The translations under genes were made by a program, and so were the position numbers. 14,781 nt of DNA from Lachnoclostridium sp. UBA5890 (GTDB taxonomy: Bacteria; Bacillota; Clostridia; Lachnospirales; Lachnospiraceae): contig DJEU01000027.1 of assembly GCA_002431395.1 (NCBI GenBank), forward strand, positions 23,176 through 37,956, read 5' to 3'. This document shows, piece by piece, positions 6,873 through 14,453 of the stretch. The notes below the pieces were generated by a model. The model was not told the origin of the DNA. It saw only the letters and a list, made by a program, of their open reading frames with translations, and did not search any database. The first letter of the stretch is position 1; each line of letters begins with the position of its first letter.

Positions 6873-8708
6873 TTACACTTCTTCCGAAGCGATTTTCTCG
6901 TCATTTTGCTCAAACAGTGCCTCAAATTCCTCTCTGGTAATTCGTTCTTTTTCAATCAAGAGTGCTGCCAGACGATCCAAAATATCTTTGTGATCCATCA
7001 AAATCTTTGTCGCCCGCTCGTGACAGCGGTCAATGATTGATTTCACTTCATCATCGATCACTTTCGATGTGGACTCACTGTAACTCTTCGTATGGCCGAT
7101 ATCGCGTCCGATAAATACTTCGTCGTCTGACGTGTCATAATTGATCATGCCAAGTTTTTCAGAGAATCCATATTTGGTCACCATGTCACGCGCTGCTTCT
7201 GTCGCCTGCTTGATATCCTGCACTGCGCCGGTCGTCACGTCGTCAAAGATAATTCCTTCGGCGATACGGCCGCCCAGACATACGGTGATGTCCTGAAGCA
7301 TTTTTCCTTTTGTCATATGCATCTCATCACGCTCCGGCAATGGCATCGTGTAACCTGCTGCCCCCTGTCCGGTCGGTATGATGGAAACCGTATAAACCGG
7401 TCCTACATCCGGAAGTACATGGAACAAGATCGCATGCCCTGCCTCGTGGTAAGCGGTGATCTTTTTATCTTTTTCGGAAATGATACGGCTCTTTTTCTCT
7501 GCGCCGATTCCGACTTTAATAAAGGATTTTTTAATATCTTCTTCTACAATATAAGCACGATTGTCACGCGCTGCCGCAATGGCTGCTTCGTTCAACAGGT
7601 TTTCCAGATCTGCCCCAACAAATCCTGCTGTCGTGCGCGCTACATCTTCGAGATTTACATCTTCTGCCAATGGTTTGTCTTTGGCATGTACTTTCAAAAT
7701 TTCCTCACGTCCTCGTACATCCGGACGTCCCACGGTAACTTTGCGGTCAAAACGTCCCGGACGAAGAATCGCTGGGTCAAGAATATCAACACGGTTTGTC
7801 GCCGCCATAACGATAATTCCTTCATTGATTCCAAATCCATCCATCTCAACGAGCATCTGGTTCAATGTCTGCTCGCGTTCATCGTGGCCGCCGCCAAGTC
7901 CGCTTCCGCGTCGTCTTGCCACGGCATCAATCTCGTCAATAAATACGATACATGGAGCTTTTTTCTTCGCTTCTTCAAATAAATCACGGACACGGGAAGC
8001 TCCGACACCGACAAACATTTCTACAAAGTCGGAACCGGAAATACTGAAAAACGGAACGCCTGCTTCTCCGGCAACGGCTTTTGCCAAAAGGGTTTTACCG
8101 GTTCCCGGAGGGCCTACCATCAAAACACCTTTCGGAATTCTGGCACCCAGTTTTGTATATTTTGTAGGATCGGACAAAAAGTCAACGATCTCTTCCAACT
8201 GCTCTTTTTCTTCCACTAATCCGGCGACATCGGCAAATGTTTTTACTTTGTCATCCGGCATCGTAAGGGTTGCACGACTCTTTCCAAAATTTGCCATTTT
8301 GTTGCCGCCACCGCCGGCATTTGGCATCATCATGCTGAACAGCACGAAGAACAACACAAACCCGATCACATACGGCAGAATCTCAACATACCACGGAGTA
8401 CGTGCCACATCACTCAGATGATATTCGCTAAAATTCTGGTCATCCAGATAGGAAATCATCTCATTTACATCCGATACATACAACTGTTTTGTTCCTTTTT
8501 CATATTGGATCACCAGCTGTCCTGTCGGCACTTCCGCATTCTGTTCAATGGTTACTTTCTTTATCTTTTTATCCTGCAGATCCTGTTTGAACTGCGATAC
8601 TGAGTAGGAATCGCGGTCATAATCCATGATATAATTATTGCACAGGTAAGCGATTCCGATCACTACGAGCAAAACGATAAAAAAGCCATAGCCTTTTACG
8701 CCTTTCAT
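6873..8708 (-). CDS. ftsH: ATP-dependent zinc metalloprotease FtsH
   Basis: Membrane-anchored hexameric AAA+ protease of 611 residues that extracts and degrades membrane and some cytosolic proteins. Two membrane segments (about 8-27 and 104-126) flank a small extracytoplasmic domain. The AAA+ module shows Walker A GPPGTGKT (199-206), pore loop MFVGVG (231-236), Walker B IVFIDEID (254-261) and the second region of homology with arginine fingers R316 and R319. The M41 protease has HEAGH (421-425, catalytic Glu422), with Asp498 as the likely third zinc ligand. The C-terminus is acidic. Length and motifs are those of a normal, complete FtsH. Its ATG overlaps the hpt stop codon by four bases (8705-8708), and a strong AAGGAGGG lies six bases upstream inside hpt, so the two are translationally coupled. 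It is last in the spoIIE-tilS-hpt-ftsH run. Confidence 0.98.
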   Translation of the reverse strand: MKGVKGYGFFIVLLVVIGIAYLCNNYIMDYDRDSYSVSQFKQDLQDKKIKKVTIEQNAEVPTGQLVIQYEKGTKQLYVSDVNEMISYLDDQNFSEYHLSDVARTPWYVEILPYVIGFVLFFVLFSMMMPNAGGGGNKMANFGKSRATLTMPDDKVKTFADVAGLVEEKEQLEEIVDFLSDPTKYTKLGARIPKGVLMVGPPGTGKTLLAKAVAGEAGVPFFSISGSDFVEMFVGVGASRVRDLFEEAKKKAPCIVFIDEIDAVARRRGSGLGGGHDEREQTLNQMLVEMDGFGINEGIIVMAATNRVDILDPAILRPGRFDRKVTVGRPDVRGREEILKVHAKDKPLAEDVNLEDVARTTAGFVGADLENLLNEAAIAAARDNRAYIVEEDIKKSFIKVGIGAEKKSRIISEKDKKITAYHEAGHAILFHVLPDVGPVYTVSIIPTGQGAAGYTMPLPERDEMHMTKGKMLQDITVCLGGRIAEGIIFDDVTTGAVQDIKQATEAARDMVTKYGFSEKLGMINYDTSDDEVFIGRDIGHTKSYSESTSKVIDDEVKSIIDRCHERATKILMDHKDILDRLAALLIEKERITREEFEALFEQNDEKIASEEV

Positions 8709-9241
8709 TCTTCACCCTCCTTGAAAATAAGTTCGCCAATATATGGCAGATTGCGGTATCTCTGGGCATAATCCATCCCGAAGCCGACCACAAATTTATC
8801 TGGGATCGTAAAACCACTATAATCCGGACTTACATCTGACACACGGCCCGATGGTTTATCCAGAAAAGAACAAAGACGCAGACTTGCCGGCTCTCTTTTT
8901 GCCAGCATATGCATCAAGAAGGCGAGTGTTCTTCCAGAGTCCACGATATCTTCGATCACAATCACATGTTTTCCTTTTACATTGATCTCTTCATCCTGAT
9001 TGATGCGTACCACGCCGGAACTTGTCAAGCCGTCGCCATAGCTGGAAGCCTTCATAAAACCCATTTTGACCGGCATCGTCAGATATTTTGACAATTCGCA
9101 GGTAAAATACACGCTTCCTTTCAGGATACAAAGCAAAAATACTTCTTTGTCCGCATAATCTTTGTTGATCTGTGCAGCAATCTCTTTTACTTTCTCTGTA
9201 ATCTCTTCTTCCGAAATCATTACCTTAACTTCTTCTTTCAT
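8705..9241 (-). CDS. hpt: hypoxanthine phosphoribosyltransferase
   Basis: Purine salvage enzyme of 178 residues that converts hypoxanthine (and usually guanine) plus PRPP into IMP (GMP) in the cytoplasm. The PRPP-binding signature VIVIEDIVDSGRT is at 93-105, with the acidic pair Glu97-Asp98 and the phosphate loop DSGRT. The purine-binding end DKFVVGFGMDYAQRYRNLPYIG (139-160) is typical of the bacterial HPRT family, and the length is normal. The ATG has AAAGGA about five bases upstream. It starts 29 bases after tilS ends and overlaps ftsH by four bases. The tilS-hpt-ftsH order is conserved across Firmicutes; in B. subtilis the gene is hprT. Confidence 0.97.
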   Translation of the reverse strand: MKEEVKVMISEEEITEKVKEIAAQINKDYADKEVFLLCILKGSVYFTCELSKYLTMPVKMGFMKASSYGDGLTSSGVVRINQDEEINVKGKHVIVIEDIVDSGRTLAFLMHMLAKREPASLRLCSFLDKPSGRVSDVSPDYSGFTIPDKFVVGFGMDYAQRYRNLPYIGELIFKEGEE

Positions 9242-9270
9242 GGTTTTCCTTTTACCTCACTATTCTTTAT

Positions 9271-10662
9271 TTAACATTTCGTTAAGACAACCACTAGTAC
9301 CTTTTTCGTGTCTTCTGTTATTTTATATGCATCACTCATGCGTCCCGGAACCGCCCACAGCACATGACTTCCATCTGCCAGCACGATTTCCCGCTTTCGC
9401 TCACTCAATGGTATCTTCTCATCAATATAATACCTCGAAAGCTTCTTTTTATTTCCCTGCTTATCCATGACAAAGAAATCTCCTTCTTCCGGATTACGCA
9501 ATTCAATACCACTCTTAATGTTATCATAATTGAACCATTTCGTATAGTCTTTTTGTGGAATTTCTTCCGGGAGTTTTTCGCGTTCTACGATATCCATGCA
9601 CAGACGCATTCTTTCCCGGCGGATTTCCACGACCCCTTCATACGGAAGTTCGCATTTTTCTTTTGTCGGAACGACCACATCGGCAATCTGGTTTTTGAAC
9701 CAGACATACTCATAACGCCGTTCCACGCATATATTTCCGGGCAGGCACACTTGTTTTCCGGCTTCCTTCTTACTCAAAGAAATGACCATTTTATAGTGCT
9801 GCTCTGTAATATCCTTTACCGAGTCTCTGAAATTTTTCAAGATCAGGCGGATAATCTCAATCTGAATGATCAGATCCATTTTGCCAAATTCTTCGCTGGA
9901 ATAATAATATTCGCCGCGGTCCGCATGAACAAGACGCATATATTCTTTTTTCGCCTGTTTTTCAATGTAGGCATTCTGCATCGATATTTTCTGCGCTGCC
10001 TTTGCCACATGCTCTTTGGCGCGGTTGTTGATCTCGCTTTCGACATACGGAAATACACGCAGACGGATCTTATTGCGCGAATATTCTTCCTGCTCGTTCG
10101 TCTCATCGGTGCAGTAGCCCAAACCACGGGCTTCGACATACTCCTCGATCTCGCTTCGCGGGGCAAATAAGATCGGCCGGATAATATACTCGCGTTTTGC
10201 AAAGATTCCGGACAAACCGCGCGGTCCGCTGCCTCGGAACATTTGGAAAAGCACGGTTTCCGCCACGTCATCCTGGTTATGCGCAATGGCGATCTTCCGG
10301 TATCCGCGCTCCATGCATACATGCTGCATGATCTGATAGCGCATATATCTTCCCGCTTCTTCTTCTGTCATTCTGCGTTCTTTCGACACCTGTCGTATAT
10401 CAATGCGTTCGCTGTAAAATTCAAGCCCCATTTTCTCTGCCAAATCTCTCACAAATGCCTCATCGTGATCTGCCGCCTCTCCACGCAGACAGTGATTGAT
10501 GTGTACGACAAGCAGCGAAAGGTCGTATTCTTCCTTACATCGGTTCAATATGTCAAGCAGACATACCGAATCTTTTCCTCCGGACACCCCCACGACAATG
10601 CGGTCCCCTTTTGCAAACAGTTTATTGCGCTCATTAAACTTTAGTACTTTCTCCTTTAACAT
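9271..10662 (-). CDS. tilS: tRNA(Ile)-lysidine synthase
   Basis: Cytoplasmic enzyme of 463 residues that attaches lysine to C34 of the tRNA-Ile with CAU anticodon using ATP, so that it reads AUA codons; usually essential. The N-type ATP-pyrophosphatase P-loop VGVSGGKDS ends at residue 32. The following domain carries VVHINHCLRGEAADHDE and IAIAHNQDDVAETVLFQMFRGSG, both diagnostic of TilS. Central helical and C-terminal domains complete the normal length. The frame opens with a GTG at 10674, but that has no good ribosome binding site. The ATG four codons later (10662) has GGAGG five bases upstream and begins MLKEKVLKF, so I take that start. It follows spoIIE after 24 bases and precedes hpt by 29, so co-transcription is likely. 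Confidence 0.96.
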   Translation of the reverse strand: MLKEKVLKFNERNKLFAKGDRIVVGVSGGKDSVCLLDILNRCKEEYDLSLLVVHINHCLRGEAADHDEAFVRDLAEKMGLEFYSERIDIRQVSKERRMTEEEAGRYMRYQIMQHVCMERGYRKIAIAHNQDDVAETVLFQMFRGSGPRGLSGIFAKREYIIRPILFAPRSEIEEYVEARGLGYCTDETNEQEEYSRNKIRLRVFPYVESEINNRAKEHVAKAAQKISMQNAYIEKQAKKEYMRLVHADRGEYYYSSEEFGKMDLIIQIEIIRLILKNFRDSVKDITEQHYKMVISLSKKEAGKQVCLPGNICVERRYEYVWFKNQIADVVVPTKEKCELPYEGVVEIRRERMRLCMDIVEREKLPEEIPQKDYTKWFNYDNIKSGIELRNPEEGDFFVMDKQGNKKKLSRYYIDEKIPLSERKREIVLADGSHVLWAVPGRMSDAYKITEDTKKVLVVVLTKC

Positions 10663-10686
10663 CCAATCCTCCACAGTTTTCCATCG

Positions 10687-12990
10687 CTATTTCCGCCAGA
10701 TGCCGGCGACCAGCACGCTCATGTCATCAAAGGGCTGTCTGGCATTGCGTGCAAGGGCCTCCATCAACACACTACGCGCCATCTCCGATGGGTTATTTGT
10801 TTGTAAGTTTTCTAAAATATTTTCTACATAAAATTCTTTTTCATCCCCCGGGAACGCATCGACAACGCCGTCGGACACCATTACGATGAAGTCCCCTTCT
10901 TCCAGATCCTGGGTAACCGTCTCCGGATCTGCATTCATTTCCACGCCAACCGGCAGTGCGCTTGAAAAAATGGTCTTCACGCCATCTTTCTTTTTGATAA
11001 ATGTGGCAGCCGCACCATTTTTTACAATCTCACAACTTCCACTATAAAGGTCTACGGCCGTCATGTCAAGTGTTGTAAACGTTTTTCCTTCATAAGACAT
11101 GACAAATAATGTGTTGATCAGCCGAATTGCGGACTCTTTGCGAAATCCTGCCTCCACCAGACTTTCGAGCACGTCAACGAGATTTTCGCTGTCACGGCAT
11201 GCTCTTGACCCGCTTCCCATGCCATCGGACAGCATCATGATCAGTTCGCCGGTCCGAAGTTCCATAAATGAAAAATTGTCGCCGGAGACCGTCTCGCCGC
11301 TTTTTGTCGCTCTGGCAAGTCCCGTCAATGCCTTAAAATTCACGTCCTGCACAAAAGTCGTGACTTCGTATTCTTTGGAAATGACATTTTTCACATACCG
11401 CCCCGCTGTCATTCTCGTCGAAAGCACGGACTCCAGCGCAAGGGCAACGTCTTTTTTCGTAATGCAGGCATTTCCTCGCGCTCTCGCCAGAAAACACACT
11501 TCCAGATTTCCTTTCACATCTTTTTGAAAGGAAAGATTTTTGACCTGTATGCCGAGCGACCGAAGCGCATACAATACTTTTTTCTTTGTCTCTTCCGGCA
11601 CATCCACCGTCTGGTTGAGTTCCTGCGTAAATCCACGCAGCGCATAGGCGATCTCGTACATCTGCGATGCCATTGCCTCCCGGCTTTCCGCCATTTTATT
11701 TCGCCAGCTGAGATTCATCCTCGCAAGTGCCATGCGCTCATTTAATTTTTCCGCATATTCTTCCAGATGAATACATCGGTTCAAAAAGGACGCATCCACC
11801 TGCTCGCATTCGACCACGCCCTGTTCACTGGCAGCCGCAAGAATGTTTCGGATATTGTCATACGTCTCCTCGTAATGCATTTCCCAGCAATACTTACAAT
11901 TTTCACATTCGCGGCAGATTTTATCCGCAAGCTCATCAAAAATAAGTTCCATTTCTTCGCCGGAAATATGATTTTCACACTTGGTAAAGTCCCGGAATGA
12001 CTTTGCCAGACGCAGAAATGCCGTCGAAAATCCATCGATTTTTTCGTTGGCAAGGCTCATCAGATCGGCTTTGGCAAATGGATTTTCCCGCTCCCGCATA
12101 AAATCGGTTTCGATTGTCCGCACCAGTTCCCGCGGGAATGCCAAAAATACGATGACCGCCGACACCATCCCCCGCAATTCGACAATTCCGAGCACTTCAT
12201 CGCGGATGACATACGCAAAAACGATCCCTGCCGCCACAAATGTAAGGGCACTCACAACTCTGCCGATCTCGCGGAAAATTCCCACGGTAATCCCGAGCAC
12301 GCAATACACTCCTATCAATATCATATCACTTCCGCCGGCAACTGACAAGATGCCACCAACCGCACCTGCCATGGCCCCGACGGCAGCTCCATAGCGATAA
12401 CCGGCAAAAAGCACGAGCAGGTAGCTCATTGTCTCCACAAGCGACAAAACGCCGTCAAACAGCCTTGGCATCCCGTAAATACTCAATGCCGCAAGCACCA
12501 GAACACTGATCATTTCTTCATTGCCAAGTTCCCGTTCCCAATCTTCATATAAAAGGAACCGCAGCCCCCACTGCATCACATAAGCAAGAGCGATCAGACA
12601 AATGCTTTCCAACGCCGCCGTGAATACTACACTTGTAGTGCCGTGTTGTAGAAATCCCGTCGTCACCGACAATACCACGTTCAGGATTCCTCCGATCGCC
12701 GCCACAGCCTGACAGCTCCCCTCTTTACCATCCACTTTTTTCATAATCTTTTGTACAAACCAAAGCAGCCCTGTCATCATGACATAATGCAGGAAGTCCA
12801 GTCCTTTCGCTTTGGTGATAAAGCCTGCCAGAACAGAAAGAAAGACCAGTCCTCTTCCCGCCGGATATACCCCGGAAGCACACAAATATGCCAGCCCAAA
12901 GGGGTTGATGGAAAATATCCACACTCTCCCCAGCATAAATCCGATTCCAATCTCCATCAACCAACGTTTTTTCGACACAGCGCCATTCAT
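10687..12990 (-). CDS. spoIIE: stage II sporulation protein E, PP2C-type serine phosphatase
   Basis: Membrane phosphatase of 767 residues that dephosphorylates the anti-anti-sigma factor SpoIIAA, activating sigma-F in the forespore; in B. subtilis it also localises to the polar septum through FtsZ. Residues about 10-290 hold roughly ten hydrophobic segments. A central soluble region contains four cysteines at three-residue spacing, CRECENCKYC (359-368), followed by Trp. The C-terminal PP2C domain retains its metal-binding acids: GDNF (Asp571), LSDGMGSG (Asp589), VSDGVVDAF (Asp707) and FDDMSVLV (Asp755/756). Length is somewhat under the B. subtilis protein (about 827). The start is ATG, with AAGGAG about eleven bases upstream, slightly long. 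The gene lies between divIC and tilS as in many Firmicutes; it follows a divIC terminator and has its own promoter at 13033-13065. Confidence 0.97.
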   Translation of the reverse strand: MNGAVSKKRWLMEIGIGFMLGRVWIFSINPFGLAYLCASGVYPAGRGLVFLSVLAGFITKAKGLDFLHYVMMTGLLWFVQKIMKKVDGKEGSCQAVAAIGGILNVVLSVTTGFLQHGTTSVVFTAALESICLIALAYVMQWGLRFLLYEDWERELGNEEMISVLVLAALSIYGMPRLFDGVLSLVETMSYLLVLFAGYRYGAAVGAMAGAVGGILSVAGGSDMILIGVYCVLGITVGIFREIGRVVSALTFVAAGIVFAYVIRDEVLGIVELRGMVSAVIVFLAFPRELVRTIETDFMRERENPFAKADLMSLANEKIDGFSTAFLRLAKSFRDFTKCENHISGEEMELIFDELADKICRECENCKYCWEMHYEETYDNIRNILAAASEQGVVECEQVDASFLNRCIHLEEYAEKLNERMALARMNLSWRNKMAESREAMASQMYEIAYALRGFTQELNQTVDVPEETKKKVLYALRSLGIQVKNLSFQKDVKGNLEVCFLARARGNACITKKDVALALESVLSTRMTAGRYVKNVISKEYEVTTFVQDVNFKALTGLARATKSGETVSGDNFSFMELRTGELIMMLSDGMGSGSRACRDSENLVDVLESLVEAGFRKESAIRLINTLFVMSYEGKTFTTLDMTAVDLYSGSCEIVKNGAAATFIKKKDGVKTIFSSALPVGVEMNADPETVTQDLEEGDFIVMVSDGVVDAFPGDEKEFYVENILENLQTNNPSEMARSVLMEALARNARQPFDDMSVLVAGIWRK

Positions 12991-13032
12991 CTCACCGCTC
13001 GCTCCTTTCCTTTGCTTTCATTCGTAACGTTA

Positions 13033-13065
13033 AGTATAACGAATAAGCGGCTCGAATGTTGTCAA
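13033..13065 (-). promoter_or_regulatory. Spo0A-type long-spacer promoter of spoIIE
   Basis: On the minus strand a perfect TTGACA (13060-13065) and TATACT (13033-13038) are separated by 21 bases. That is too long for a normal sigma-A promoter but is the arrangement known for the Spo0A-activated spoIIG and spoIIE promoters of B. subtilis. TTGTCAAAA on the opposite strand overlaps the -35 and matches the 0A box at six of seven positions. A perfect box lies upstream at 13091-13097. Confidence 0.55.
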
Positions 13066-13102
13066 AAAAAGAACCGTGTCAAAAAAACTTTTCGACACGA
13101 TT
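13064..13102 (-). terminator. Rho-independent terminator of divIC
   Basis: On the minus strand a 9-bp stem (arms 13094-13102 and 13072-13080, one G-U pair) with a 13-base loop is followed by C and seven T (13070 down to 13064). It begins on the base after the divIC stop codon (13103-13105). The T-tract runs into the -35 of the spoIIE promoter. Confidence 0.8.
13091..13097 (-). promoter_or_regulatory. candidate Spo0A box upstream of spoIIE
   Basis: A perfect TGTCGAA on the minus strand, about 65-70 bases upstream of the predicted spoIIE start site. It is also part of the stem and loop of the divIC terminator, so the match could be incidental. Confidence 0.35.
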
Positions 13103-13393
13103 CTACTTTGCTTTGAATACAATCTCATCATCATAGACCAGACCAAACTTTTCTCTGGCGATTTCTTCAATGTATTCATTTGTCTGCATGTACTTCTTCT
13201 GTTCTTCGATGCTTTTTGCTTCTTTTTCCAGATCACTTTTCTTCGCTTCCAACTCCGTTTTCTGCTCTTGGAGGGAACTACAGGTAGCACGAAGAGAAAT
13301 GCTGTGGATTCCCAGCGTTGCACAGAACAAAAGAACAACCGTCATGACCAGGTACAGCCCGGTACGGTTTGGCTTCTTTTTCCTTTTTTTCAT
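13103..13393 (-). CDS. divIC: septum formation initiator, DivIC/FtsB family
   Basis: Small bitopic cell-division protein of 96 residues. In B. subtilis DivIC forms a complex with FtsL and DivIB at the septum and couples FtsZ constriction to septal wall synthesis. A basic cytoplasmic tail (KKRKKK) precedes one membrane segment (about 13-33), then a coiled coil (about 36-70, with LQEQKTELEAKKSDLEKE) and the family C-terminal motif YIEEIAREKFGLVYDDE (74-90). Size and order of parts are normal. The ATG has GGAG six bases upstream. It has its own sigma-A promoter at 13519-13547, with a leader of about 120 bases, and its own terminator. It stands in the conserved yabQ-divIC-spoIIE position; the yabR gene that follows divIC in B. 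subtilis is missing. Confidence 0.92.
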   Translation of the reverse strand: MKKRKKKPNRTGLYLVMTVVLLFCATLGIHSISLRATCSSLQEQKTELEAKKSDLEKEAKSIEEQKKYMQTNEYIEEIAREKFGLVYDDEIVFKAK

Positions 13394-13518
13394 TCATTTC
13401 TCCATTCTGGAGCGAATACGCCCACATTTTAATAACTTTACTTACTTTTCTTTTCTCAATCCGTTCGTTTGTTCTACAACTGTACTATTTTTCTAACCCT
13501 GTAGACTAATGTGTTTTT

Positions 13519-13547
13519 ATTATATAGCCTTTCCCCACAAATATCAA
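13519..13547 (-). promoter_or_regulatory. sigma-A promoter of divIC
   Basis: On the minus strand TTGATA (13542-13547), a 17-base spacer and a perfect TATAAT (13519-13524). The -35 overlaps the yabQ stop codon, so divIC can be transcribed in vegetative cells independently of the sporulation genes upstream. Apart from this promoter, the 150-base gap to divIC (13394-13543) shows nothing else I can name. Confidence 0.75.
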
Positions 13548-13933
13548 GGGGTTTTTTTGCTTTTTTTCATTTTTTTTAGTAATCTTTTACATTTTCGAAC
13601 ACATGGTTGTATTATTTTTCGGCGTATTCCCCAAATCGCCCGAAGAATGCCACGCGACACGCTTCTCCCCAGCACGATATGACAGGCCGCCGCTCCCAGC
13701 ACAAAAGCAATCCCAAAGAAGATACGCAGTGTTCCATAATTACACAGAAACACCATCTGGAATACAAGCACTGCTGCCACCAGAAAATAAATGCTATCCA
13801 AAATAAATTTTCCTACGGTTTTCAAATGAAACAACCCACGCAGCACACGCACGATCTCATAACATCCCATGACGGCAAACCCGCTCACCACCGAGCCCGC
13901 CAGAAATACCATCTGTCCCCGGATCAATTCCAT
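13544..13933 (-). CDS. yabQ: spore cortex biosynthesis protein YabQ-like
   Basis: Membrane protein of 129 residues with about three hydrophobic segments (roughly 8-27, 42-62 and 66-88), followed by a very basic C-terminal tail (RKCKRLLKKMKKSKK). The motif MGCYEIVRVLRGLFH, just after the first segment, and the location between yabP and divIC identify it as YabQ. In B. subtilis YabQ sits in the outer forespore membrane and is needed for cortex formation. Conservation in this family is low, so the call rests on topology plus position. The start codon follows the yabP stop after only three bases and has no strong ribosome binding site, which suggests translational coupling with yabP. Confidence 0.82.
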   Translation of the reverse strand: MELIRGQMVFLAGSVVSGFAVMGCYEIVRVLRGLFHLKTVGKFILDSIYFLVAAVLVFQMVFLCNYGTLRIFFGIAFVLGAAACHIVLGRSVSRGILRAIWGIRRKIIQPCVRKCKRLLKKMKKSKKTP

Positions 13934-13936
13934 CGA

Positions 13937-14248
13937 CTATTGAAACAGCCTTCCCAGAAAACTCTTGGTGTCGTTCATTGTATGGGAATCGGAATATTTC
14001 AGTTCATCAAAGATACCATCGATGTCGACCTCTCCCCGTTCCAATGTCAGCCGCCGCACATGCAGATCTTTCCCTTTTATCGCAAGATGCCCGCGGATCG
14101 TATCGAGCTGCACTTCTTCGCTGTCAAACGAAAGAACTTCTTTCACTCCGGTAAGCGTAGCGCTTTTCCGCTCTTTGAGCACGATATGGTGAGTATCAAA
14201 ATGAGGCTCCTTGCGCTTTTCCTGACTTTCCATTTTGCTCCTGCCCAT
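13937..14248 (-). CDS. yabP: sporulation protein YabP (YabP/YqfC family)
   Basis: Soluble protein of 103 residues. Its core reads HHIVLKERKSATLTGVKEV, then LSFDSEEVQLDTIRGHLAIKG and KDLHVRRLTLERGEVDIDG, the beta-rich pattern of the YabP/YqfC family, and it ends in FLGRLFQ like the B. subtilis protein (which ends in a similar phenylalanine-rich motif). The family acts in spore cortex and coat assembly in the mother cell; the biochemical role is unknown. The frame stays open upstream to 14371, but the extension reads through an inverted repeat. ATG at 14248 has GGGAG five bases upstream and gives the family length. A second ATG at 14233 is possible. A sigma-E-like promoter ends 20 bases before 14248. 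It is coupled to yabQ. Confidence 0.9.
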   Translation of the reverse strand: MGRSKMESQEKRKEPHFDTHHIVLKERKSATLTGVKEVLSFDSEEVQLDTIRGHLAIKGKDLHVRRLTLERGEVDIDGIFDELKYSDSHTMNDTKSFLGRLFQ

Positions 14249-14268
14249 CCTTTCTCCCTTTCTAACCC

Positions 14269-14297
14269 ATCTTATGCCGGGCCGAGAGAAAATATGC
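14269..14297 (-). promoter_or_regulatory. sigma-E-like promoter of yabPQ
   Basis: On the minus strand GCATATT (14291-14297), a 14-base spacer and CATAAGAT (14269-14276). The first element fully matches the B. subtilis sigma-E -35 consensus (GHATATK), the spacing is exact, and the second matches CATACANT at six of eight positions. The predicted start lies about 13 bases before the yabP ATG, leaving room for just the ribosome binding site. yabP and yabQ homologues are mother-cell sporulation genes. Confidence 0.55.
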
Positions 14298-14318
14298 CTG
14301 GGCGAAGGCAGGCATATT
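14291..14318. repeat. perfect 10-bp inverted repeat upstream of yabP
   Basis: Arms AATATGCCTG (14291-14300) and CAGGCATATT (14309-14318) are separated by eight bases. On the minus strand the hairpin is followed by TTCTCTC, a poor U-tract, so it may be a weak second terminator for rqcP. Its 14291-14297 portion is also the sigma-E-like -35. Confidence 0.7.
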
Positions 14319-14364
14319 GGGGGATTTTGGAGGACTTTTTTTGGGGGAGACTGGAGATTTGCTG

Positions 14365-14412
14365 ATAACAAAATGGAGTCGGGCAGCGCAACTTACTGCG
14401 CGGACCGGCTCC
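14365..14412 (-). terminator. probable terminator of rqcP
   Basis: An extended hairpin: outer arms 14375-14382 and 14405-14412 (eight positions, one mismatch on the minus strand), a three-by-three internal loop, then inner arms 14386-14390 and 14397-14401. On the minus strand it is followed by ATTTTGTTATC. It begins about 41 bases after the rqcP stop codon. Confidence 0.6.
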
Positions 14413-14453
14413 AAAGTGGATGTATCGTTTGTTTATCTGTTTTTTCCAATTTC

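Noticed and set aside
7561..8421. 286-codon plus-strand open frame opposite ftsH
   Set aside because: It mirrors the strongly conserved ftsH coding sequence, has a Ser/Pro/Thr-rich translation with no domain, and no ribosome binding site.
9364..10170. 268-codon plus-strand open frame opposite tilS
   Set aside because: The minus-strand frame has all TilS motifs; the plus frame has a Phe/Ile/His-rich translation typical of an antisense shadow.
12971..12977. Further TGTCGAA (0A-box-like) words at 5166, 10382, 12971 and 14511
   Set aside because: They are single copies within coding sequence, partly explained by a Val-Ser-Lys codon pattern, and without promoter context.
13533..13557. CCCC...GGGG followed by seven T on the plus strand at the yabQ end
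   Set aside because: Only four pairs form, no plus-strand gene ends here, and the T-run comes from Lys codons of yabQ.
14249..14371. 41-residue upstream extension of yabP
   Set aside because: It reads through an inverted repeat and the sigma-E-like promoter, contains many Pro, and is absent from the usual family length; the start at 14248 has the ribosome binding site.
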